DNA of 64,000 nucleotides from a bacterium (GTDB lineage Bacteria > Bacillota_I > Bacilli_A > RF39 > UBA660), in NCBI GenBank assembly GCA_019423565.1, contig JAHZBE010000006.1, positions 27,586-91,585 of the forward strand, given 5' to 3'. Shown piece by piece: positions 53,353 to 60,238 of the stretch (positions are counted from its first letter, which is position 1; each line of letters starts with the position of its first letter). The notes beneath the pieces were generated by a model that did no database searches, was not told where the DNA came from, and saw only the letters and a program-made list of their open reading frames with translations. The translations under genes and the position numbers were made by a program.

Positions 53353-55188
53353 ATGAAAGAGTTAATAGAAGAAATTAAACTAAACAAAATTGCTTATTTA
53401 CTTGAAATAATGGAAAGAAAAGACTTTGATTCAAAAGTAAAAGCATTTGATAAAATAAGTAAAATGAAAATTACTCCCAATATAGGTATATATTTAATAG
53501 AAAATTCTTATAGAAATTTTGGATTTGATAATAATAATGGTGGATTTAATTCATCTCTTTTAATGTTATGTTTTAAATCATATAATGATTGTTTTGTACC
53601 TGTATTAGAAAAAGTTTTTCCAAAGTTAAGACCTAATGTTCAAAATAAGGTTGTTTATTTACTTTCAACTGTTGATGCTGAAGAAGCATTAAGATTATAT
53701 TCTGATTTAATATTAAAATATTATAAAGATAGTGAATTTATTCCAATAAGTAATTTATTTGAAAGACCACATCTATATAAATATTTATTTCCAAAATTAT
53801 TTAAAGCATTAAAATTCAAAAATGTTAATAATAATATTTTAATTCTAGTAAATGATTACTTAAATGCTGGAGTTGTTCCTGCAGAGGATTTAAAGAAAAA
53901 TAAAAAATTAATTAGTGATGCAATAATAAAGATATTTAATATGGCCCTTAAATATAATTTTAAAACTACATTTGAGTATTTAAGCAATCCTGAATATATG
54001 AATTTAAGGTTCTTTTTAGAGATATCTATAAATATTGAAAAATATGTTTCAAATAATAAGACAGTAGAAGTACTAGAAAAATTATTAAAGAAGAATGATA
54101 ATCAACTTAAATTATTTATTTATGACAATTACAATGAACGTAATGGCAAATTTAATCAAAGCATAATAAATAAGATATTAAAAGATAATGCAAGTAGATA
54201 TCCAGCATATGAAATGTTAGAATTATTTAATAAACAAGAACTTATTAATGATAAATATAAAAATAAAATTATTTTAGCTGAATCAGATTTTTATATAAAT
54301 TTTTGTATTTATTGTAATTATAGAGAAGAACCTAAAGATATTAAATATATAGATAAAATTGTAGTAAATAATTATGAATATTATATTTTTACATTTACGG
54401 TAACATATCCATATAATGGTAGTTCAGAAGTTCTAACAAAATATATGTTTAATATGGTTGGACTTGAAAAGTATGATGGAAAAGAAATAACAAGTAAATT
54501 TGTTGGAATAAGTGGCGGATATGATGTTAATTCAGGAAATAATTTAATCACTAACAAATTAACTAAATTACTTTTTGAAAAAATTAATGATGATTCTAAT
54601 GCCTTTGAAATAGGGAAAAAATTAGTTATAGATGAGGTTGACAAGACAACTAATAATATGATCATTAATGAAAATATAACAAAAGAAAATAATAAAAAAA
54701 AGAAAGATATATTTTCTTATATTGTAAGATGTTTATTTTATATATTTATTATAATGCTTGTTTCATCTATGTTTTTCATAATTAATTTTTCAGTATTAGA
54801 TAATACTCCAAAGTCACCTGCAGTACAAATAAAGGAATCTAAATTAAATAAAGATTGTAAATATAAATATATAGATGGTAATGATATATTTAAACAAAAT
54901 GAAAAAGAATATTATGTACTACTATATAATAAATCTAAAGATAAGGATAAATACTATACTTATTTAAATCAATATAATAATTATGAAAAAAATTTTTATT
55001 TAGTAGATCTAACAAAAGAAAAAAATAAATTTTTATTTGATAATAATGATTTGAATTTTACAATAGAAGATGATACCCTTGTTAAAGTAAAAAATAATGA
55101 ATATGAATATTATGTTACTGGTAAGACAAATATTTTATCTGAAATGAAAAAAGATATTAATACCATTGAAAAAAATACAAAAAAATAA
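53353..55188 (+). CDS. Large protein with helical-repeat domain and one transmembrane segment
   Basis: A protein of about 611 residues that I cannot assign. Residues about 1-330 are helical and regular (for example VFPKLRPNVQNKVVYLLSTV, LFPKLFKALKFKN), like an alpha-solenoid. Two beta-rich segments follow (about 345-410, with YPYNGSSEVLTKYMF). One transmembrane helix lies at about 467-492, then a polar C-terminal domain of about 120 residues, predicted outside. The bulk is thus cytoplasmic. ATG 53353 is chosen over 53335 because GTGGGTGTGAT lies just before it. It is flanked by the nuclease gene and the repeat-protein gene and has its own terminator. Confidence 0.7.
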   Translation: MKELIEEIKLNKIAYLLEIMERKDFDSKVKAFDKISKMKITPNIGIYLIENSYRNFGFDNNNGGFNSSLLMLCFKSYNDCFVPVLEKVFPKLRPNVQNKVVYLLSTVDAEEALRLYSDLILKYYKDSEFIPISNLFERPHLYKYLFPKLFKALKFKNVNNNILILVNDYLNAGVVPAEDLKKNKKLISDAIIKIFNMALKYNFKTTFEYLSNPEYMNLRFFLEISINIEKYVSNNKTVEVLEKLLKKNDNQLKLFIYDNYNERNGKFNQSIINKILKDNASRYPAYEMLELFNKQELINDKYKNKIILAESDFYINFCIYCNYREEPKDIKYIDKIVVNNYEYYIFTFTVTYPYNGSSEVLTKYMFNMVGLEKYDGKEITSKFVGISGGYDVNSGNNLITNKLTKLLFEKINDDSNAFEIGKKLVIDEVDKTTNNMIINENITKENNKKKKDIFSYIVRCLFYIFIIMLVSSMFFIINFSVLDNTPKSPAVQIKESKLNKDCKYKYIDGNDIFKQNEKEYYVLLYNKSKDKDKYYTYLNQYNNYEKNFYLVDLTKEKNKFLFDNNDLNFTIEDDTLVKVKNNEYEYYVTGKTNILSEMKKDINTIEKNTKK

Positions 55189-55246
55189 TATTTACGTTTA
55201 TATTAAATAACATTATGAAGCTAAAAATAATAATTAAAATACAGTA

Positions 55247-55274
55247 AAAATACTCATTTTATGAGTATTTTTTA
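55247..55274 (+). terminator. Terminator before the 34-residue-repeat gene
   Basis: An 11-bp perfect stem AAAATACTCAT / ATGAGTATTTT with loop TTT and T residues. Confidence 0.85.
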
Positions 55275-55295
55275 TATAGAAATTTTTGATATATA

Positions 55296-55324
55296 TTGAC
55301 TAAAAGATTTTAATAATATATTAT
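55296..55324 (+). promoter_or_regulatory. Promoter of the 34-residue-repeat gene
   Basis: TTGACT and TATTAT with 17 bp spacing. The TTGACT has an inverted copy AGTCAA 29 bp downstream (55331-55336), just before the ribosome site, so a repressor or hairpin could act here. Confidence 0.6.
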
Positions 55325-55347
55325 ATTAAGTCAAGAGGTGGAAATAT

Positions 55348-57096
55348 ATGAAAATAGAAATGATGGAGATTTTATCAGATAAGATAGATAATATAAGTTT
55401 ATTAAAAAAAGTTATAGAAACTTTAGATAATATGCCATCTGATGATAGAATGAAAATTTTTAGAGAGTTAAAGAATAATTGTAATGGATCTATTTGCAAT
55501 ATAGTTATAAATAAAAGTGTATTAAGAGAAAGAACAGTGGAAGACCAAATAAAATTAATGAAAGAATTAAAGAACTGTGATTATAAAGGGTATGCATTTA
55601 ATATAGCTGTAGATGAAGGTGTATTAAGTAAAAGAACAGCAGAAGACCAAATAAAACTAATAGAAGAATTTAGAAACTGTGATTATAATTATAAGGTATA
55701 TTTAATGATTCTTTCTAGAAGTGTATTAAGAGAAAGAACAACAGAAGACCAAATAAAACTAATAGAAGAATTAAAGAACTGTGGTTATGATGAATATGCA
55801 TGTTTTATAGCTAAAGATAAAAATGTATTAAGTGAAAGAACAGCAGAAGACCAAATAAAACTAATAGAAGAATTAAAGAACTGTGATTATAATGAAAAAG
55901 TATATAGAATAATTACAAATGAAGATGTATTAAGGGAAAGAACAGCAGAAGACCAAATAAGACTAATAGAAGAATTAAAGAACTATGATTATAATGAAAT
56001 TGTATATAAAATAATTACAAATGAAGATGTATTAAGAGAAAGAACAACAGAAGAACAAATAAGACTAATAGAAGAATTAAAGAACTGTGATTATAATGAA
56101 AATGTATTTATAATAATTACAGATGAATATGTATTAAGTGAAAGAACAGCAGAAGACCAAATAAAACTAATAGAAGAATTAAAGAACTGTGGTTATGATG
56201 AATATGCATGTTTTATAGCTAAAGATAAAAATGTATTAAGTGAAAGAACAGCAGAAGACCAAATAAAACTAATAGAAGAATTAAAGAACTGCGATTATAA
56301 TTACGATGTACACAGAATAGCTACAGCTAGAGACGTATTAAAAATAAGAACAACAGAAGACCAAATAAAACTAATAGAAGAATTTAAGAACTGTGATTAT
56401 AATGAAAAAGTATATAGAATAATTACAAATGAAGATGTATTAAGGGAAAGAACAGCAGAAGACCAAATAAGACTAATAGAAGAATTAAAGAACTATGATT
56501 ATAATGAAATTGTATATAAAATAATTACAAATGAAGATGTATTAAGAGAAAGAACAACAGAAGAACAAATAAGACTAATAGAAGAATTAAAGAACTGTGA
56601 TTATAATGAAAATGTATTTATAATAATTACAGATGAATATGTATTAAGTGAAAGAACAGCAGAAGAACAAATAAAACTAATAGAAGAATTTAAAAAATAT
56701 GGTTATAATGGCATCGTATATGAAATCGTCATTTCTGAAAAATTACTAAGAAAAATAACAACAGAAGACCAAATAAAGTTAATGGAAGAATTAATAAAAT
56801 ATAATTATAATAGATTTGTATTTGAATTTGTATTTGAAGAGGCTACAAGCAGTGATGAGTTAAGCAAAAAATCATGTGAAGATAAAATAAAGTATATAAA
56901 AAAAGTTTATATAGAAGCATTAAAAATGCAACCAATAGTAGTAAATCATAGTGAAAATATGGAAGGAATTTCAGATGTTACAGAATTTAAATCATATCTA
57001 AAAGTTTTAAAACAAGAATTAGGAAAAGATGCGGATGTAAGGTCAGATACTACTGTACCTAATTTACTTTTATTAAAAAGAAGTGGGAAGAATTAA
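55348..57096 (+). CDS. Protein of thirteen tandem 34-residue repeats
   Basis: A protein of 582 residues. After a helical cap (1-57) come thirteen repeats of exactly 34 residues (58-499) on the pattern VLRERT-A/T-EDQIKLIEEL, then KNCDYN and a second, more variable helix such as EKVYRIITNED. A degenerate unit precedes them and a charged C-terminal part (about 500-582) follows. Each unit would form two helices, giving a right-handed solenoid, as in 34-residue families, but no named repeat family is recognised. There is no signal peptide or membrane helix. Repeats differ chiefly in their second half. Promoter and terminators isolate the gene. A binding or scaffold role is inferred. Confidence 0.8.
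   Translation: MKIEMMEILSDKIDNISLLKKVIETLDNMPSDDRMKIFRELKNNCNGSICNIVINKSVLRERTVEDQIKLMKELKNCDYKGYAFNIAVDEGVLSKRTAEDQIKLIEEFRNCDYNYKVYLMILSRSVLRERTTEDQIKLIEELKNCGYDEYACFIAKDKNVLSERTAEDQIKLIEELKNCDYNEKVYRIITNEDVLRERTAEDQIRLIEELKNYDYNEIVYKIITNEDVLRERTTEEQIRLIEELKNCDYNENVFIIITDEYVLSERTAEDQIKLIEELKNCGYDEYACFIAKDKNVLSERTAEDQIKLIEELKNCDYNYDVHRIATARDVLKIRTTEDQIKLIEEFKNCDYNEKVYRIITNEDVLRERTAEDQIRLIEELKNYDYNEIVYKIITNEDVLRERTTEEQIRLIEELKNCDYNENVFIIITDEYVLSERTAEEQIKLIEEFKKYGYNGIVYEIVISEKLLRKITTEDQIKLMEELIKYNYNRFVFEFVFEEATSSDELSKKSCEDKIKYIKKVYIEALKMQPIVVNHSENMEGISDVTEFKSYLKVLKQELGKDADVRSDTTVPNLLLLKRSGKN
55519..56844 (+). repeat. Thirteen tandem 102-bp coding repeats
   Basis: The period is 102 bp, in frame. 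Higher-order duplication is visible: 55876-56156 recurs exactly at 56386-56666 (281 bp, offset 510 bp or five units), and the unit at about 55779 recurs at about 56187 (offset 408 bp or four units). The array has clearly grown by recent unequal recombination. Confidence 0.85.
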
Positions 57097-57152
57097 TTTA
57101 ATAGTTTGATTTAGTTAAAATATATATTTTCTTTTCATCTATATAAATAATA

Positions 57153-57181
57153 TTTACAATAAATTATAAAAATAGTATAAT
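57153..57181 (+). promoter_or_regulatory. Promoter of valS
   Basis: TTTACA and TATAAT with 17 bp spacing, about 10 nt before the start of the T-box leader. Confidence 0.65.
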
Positions 57182-57189
57182 ACATATAG

Positions 57190-57392
57190 ACTTGTTGATA
57201 AGAGGAGTAAAATAATATAATTTTCTTAGAGAGTTAGTGTTTGGTGAAAACTAACAAATTATTTATTTGAAGGTTGCTTATCTTATAAAAGTAAAATCGC
57301 ATATCTGCGTTAAAGATTAAGTGCATAGAAATATCTATGAAGTAAGGTGGTACCGCGAAAAATCGTCCTTACATCATAGATATTTTTTGTTT
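57190..57392 (+). promoter_or_regulatory. T-box riboswitch controlling valS, valine specifier
   Basis: The 313-nt gap before valS holds a complete T-box leader. Stem I closes by GATAAG (57197-57202) with CTTATC (57277-57282). The specifier next to it reads GUU (57273-57275), a Val codon, followed by a purine. The T-box AAGGTGGTACCGCG is at 57344-57357. The terminator pairs AATATCTATGA (57330-57340) with TCATAGATATT (57375-57385), then T residues. Uncharged tRNA-Val binding would stabilise the antiterminator and turn on valS. Confidence 0.88.
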
Positions 57393-57409
57393 AGAAAGGA
57401 TAGATAAAT

Positions 57410-59956
57410 ATGTTAGAAATTAAATATGATCATAAAAAAGTAGAAGAAGGAAAATATGAATATTGGCTTAATAATAATTACTTTATGTCAGGAGATAAAA
57501 CAAAAACACCATTTTCAATGGTACTTCCACCACCTAATATAACAGGTAAATTACATATTGGACATGCACAAGATGTATCAATTCAAGATATAATATGTAG
57601 ATATAAAAGAATGGATGGATATGATGTATTATGGCTTCCAGGTATGGACCATGCCGCAATTGCAACAGAAGCAAAAGTAGTTGCTAAATTAAAAAAAGAA
57701 GGAATAAATAAATACGAATTAGGTAGAGAAAACTTCTTAAAAGAAGCATGGAAATGGAAAGATGAATATGCTGATAATATAAGAAAACAATGGTCTAAAA
57801 TGGGTATTAGTTTAGATTATTCAAAAGAAAGATTTACTCTTGATGAAGTATCACAAAAAGCAGTTAATTATGCATTTATAAAAATGTATAATGATGGACT
57901 TATTTATAGAGGTAAAAAAATAATTAACTGGGATCCAGAAGCAAGAACAGCACTTTCTAATGAAGAAGTTATATATAAAGATGTAGAAGGAGCATTCTAT
58001 CATTTAAAATACTATATTGAAGGAACAAATGATTATCTTGATGTAGCAACTACAAGACCAGAAACATTATTTGGTGATACAGCTGTTGCAGTTAATCCTA
58101 AAGATGAAAGATATAATAAATTAATAGGTAAAAATGTTATTTTACCTATAGTTGGTAAATTAATACCTATCATAGGTGATGAACATGCTGATATGGAAAA
58201 AGGTACAGGTGTTGTTAAAATTACTCCTGCACATGATCCAAATGACTTTGAAGTAGGTAATAGACATAACCTAGAGAGAATAGTTGTTATGGATGAAACT
58301 GCTCATATGAATGAAAATGCATTAAATTATAAAGGGCTTGATAGATTTGAAGCAAGAGAAAAATTAATAGAAGAATTAAAAGAAAAAGATTTACTTATTA
58401 ACATTGAAAAAATAACTCATAGTGTTGGACATTCTGAAAGAACAGGTGTAATGGTAGAACCTTATTTATCAGAACAATGGTTTGTTAAGATGAGCGATTT
58501 AGCACATAATTTATTAGAAAATCAAAAAACAGATAATAAAGTTAACTTTTATCCAGCAAGATGCGAAAAAGTACTTGAAAATTGGATGAATGATTGTCAT
58601 GACTGGTGTATATCAAGACAATTATGGTGGGGTATTAGAGTACCAGCATGGTATAAAGATAATGAAGTTAAAGTGCAAGTTGAATCACCAGGTGAAGGAT
58701 GGATTCAAGATGAAGATGTACTTGATACTTGGTTTAGTAGTGCATTATGGCCATTTAGTACATTAGGATGGCCAGATAATACAGATTTATTTAATAGATA
58801 TTATCCAACAAATGCACTTGTAACAGGTTATGATATTATATTCTTCTGGGTATCTAGAATGATGTTCCAATCACTAGAATTTACTAAAGAAGTTCCATTT
58901 AAAGATTGTATAATACATGGACTTATCCGTGATAAAGATGGAAGAAAAATGAGTAAAAGTTTAGGTAATGGTATTGACCCTATGGATATGATAGAAGAAT
59001 ATGGATGCGATGCACTTAGATATTTCTTAACAACTAATTCAGCACCAGGTCAAGATTTAAGATTTGATGAAGAAAAAATGAAATCTACTTGGAATTTTAT
59101 AAATAAAATATGGAATGCATCAAGATTTACATTAATGAATATAGAAAATGTAAAAGAATATGATTTTTCTACACTTACATTTAGTGATAAATGGATATTA
59201 ACAAGACTTAATAAAACAATAAGTGAAGTTAGAAAAAATATGGATAAATATGAATTCCAAAATGTAGGAACAGAACTATACAACTTTATTTGGGATGATT
59301 TCTGTGATGGATATATAGAATTTTCTAAATTTAATATGGACAATTCATCAACAAAAAGTACACTTTTATATGTATTAACAAATATCTTAAAATTACTTCA
59401 TCCATTTATGCCTTTTGTAACTGAAGAAATATATAGTATGCTTCCAGTAAAAGAAACAGAAAGTATTATGATTAGTTCTTATCCAAAAGTAAATGAAGAA
59501 TTAAACTTTGATGATACTATAAAATTAATGGAAGAAATAAGAAACTTTATTACAAAATCAAGAATTACAAAGAAAGAAAATAATATTCCAAAAGAATTTA
59601 AATATAGTTTAGAATGTAATAATTTAAGTGCTGAAAAAATTATTAAAAATATGCTTAAATTAAATAATGAAGTACAAAATAGTGAATATAGTAAAGTAAC
59701 AATAGAATCAAATACAAATGAATTAAATGTTAAATTAACTTATTATTATGAAGTATCTGAAGAAGAAAATAAAAAACAAAAAGATGCTTTAGAAAAAGAA
59801 AAAATGACTTTAGAAAGTAATATTGCAAGAAGAGAAAAATTACTATCTAATCCTGGATATGTTAATAATGCTCCAAAAGCTTTAGTTGAAGAAGAAAAAA
59901 TAAAACTAGAAAACGAAAAGAAAGAACTTACAATTATACTTGAAAAATTAAAATAG
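57410..59956 (+). CDS. valS: Valyl-tRNA synthetase
   Basis: A protein of 848 residues. Class I signature PPPNITGKLHIGHA (HIGH at about 49-52), the editing domain (TTRPETLFGDTAVAV), CISRQLWWGIRVPAW, and GRKMSKSLGNGIDP (KMSKS at about 513). A C-terminal coiled coil (about 780-848) is typical. It charges tRNA-Val. Controlled by the T-box upstream. folC, the next gene in B. subtilis, is missing: a foreign-looking cassette follows. The last 21 bp of the gene are repeated at the far end of that cassette. Confidence 0.96.
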   Translation: MLEIKYDHKKVEEGKYEYWLNNNYFMSGDKTKTPFSMVLPPPNITGKLHIGHAQDVSIQDIICRYKRMDGYDVLWLPGMDHAAIATEAKVVAKLKKEGINKYELGRENFLKEAWKWKDEYADNIRKQWSKMGISLDYSKERFTLDEVSQKAVNYAFIKMYNDGLIYRGKKIINWDPEARTALSNEEVIYKDVEGAFYHLKYYIEGTNDYLDVATTRPETLFGDTAVAVNPKDERYNKLIGKNVILPIVGKLIPIIGDEHADMEKGTGVVKITPAHDPNDFEVGNRHNLERIVVMDETAHMNENALNYKGLDRFEAREKLIEELKEKDLLINIEKITHSVGHSERTGVMVEPYLSEQWFVKMSDLAHNLLENQKTDNKVNFYPARCEKVLENWMNDCHDWCISRQLWWGIRVPAWYKDNEVKVQVESPGEGWIQDEDVLDTWFSSALWPFSTLGWPDNTDLFNRYYPTNALVTGYDIIFFWVSRMMFQSLEFTKEVPFKDCIIHGLIRDKDGRKMSKSLGNGIDPMDMIEEYGCDALRYFLTTNSAPGQDLRFDEEKMKSTWNFINKIWNASRFTLMNIENVKEYDFSTLTFSDKWILTRLNKTISEVRKNMDKYEFQNVGTELYNFIWDDFCDGYIEFSKFNMDNSSTKSTLLYVLTNILKLLHPFMPFVTEEIYSMLPVKETESIMISSYPKVNEELNFDDTIKLMEEIRNFITKSRITKKENNIPKEFKYSLECNNLSAEKIIKNMLKLNNEVQNSEYSKVTIESNTNELNVKLTYYYEVSEEENKKQKDALEKEKMTLESNIARREKLLSNPGYVNNAPKALVEEEKIKLENEKKELTIILEKLK
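59935..59955 (+). repeat. Left copy of a 21-bp direct repeat (valS 3' end)
   Basis: These bases encode the last valS codons (I-L-E-K-L-K and most of the stop). An exact copy lies at 63909-63929, on the far side of the rSAM-Nudix-kinase cassette. The arrangement is that of an integration site at a gene's 3' end. Confidence 0.65.
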
Positions 59957-59987
59957 ACTTAGAATAAATCTTATTCTAAGTCTTTTT
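59955..59987 (+). terminator. Terminator after valS
   Basis: A 13-bp perfect stem AGACTTAGAATAA / TTATTCTAAGTCT with loop ATC and TTTTT. Confidence 0.9.
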
Positions 59988-60011
59988 GCAATTATATATT
60001 TATGAAATATT

Positions 60012-60049
60012 CATTAATTAAAAAAGGATTAACACATTAATTAAAAAAG
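60012..60049. repeat. Two 15-bp direct repeats upstream of the cassette promoter
   Basis: CATTAATTAAAAAAG occurs at 60012-60026 and 60035-60049, 23 bp apart, and the second copy ends directly at the -35 TTGACA. Each contains TTAATTAA. The spacing of about two helix turns suggests a regulator binding site on one DNA face. Confidence 0.5.
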
Positions 60050-60077
60050 TTGACAAAATGTAAAATTATGGTAATAT
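60050..60077 (+). promoter_or_regulatory. Promoter of the cassette
   Basis: TTGACA and TAATAT with 16 bp spacing, about 160 nt before the radical SAM gene, which leaves a long untranslated leader. Confidence 0.6.
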
Positions 60078-60129
60078 ATTAATAGATTTATTATTTTATT
60101 TATTTTGGTATGAATTTTTAAAATTTTGG

Positions 60130-60151
60130 AGGAGGTATGGGACTTTTTTAG
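60130..60151 (+). other. Strong ribosome site with a four-codon ORF in the leader
   Basis: GGAGGAGGT is followed at once by ATG GGA CTT TTT TAG (60137-60151, MGLF), then a T-rich stretch. The Shine-Dalgarno is one of the strongest in the window, yet it serves only this mini-ORF. It may be a leader peptide or a decayed start; the main gene begins about 90 nt downstream. Confidence 0.35.
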
Positions 60152-60238
60152 TTTCTTCTTTTTTTATTATAATAATTTAAAAGTTAAAGCAATAGATAAT
60201 AATAAAGTTAAAAATTAAAAAACAAGGAGATGTTTTAT

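Noticed and set aside
55519..56844. Regular 102-bp repeats that could be mistaken for a CRISPR-like or satellite array.
   Set aside because: They are in frame throughout one long gene with its own start signals, there are no unique spacers, and no cas genes are nearby.
55348..57096. Idea that the 34-residue repeats are TALE-type DNA-binding repeats.
   Set aside because: Only length and helix-loop-helix layout agree. The TALE pattern with the paired base-specifying residues before GG is absent.
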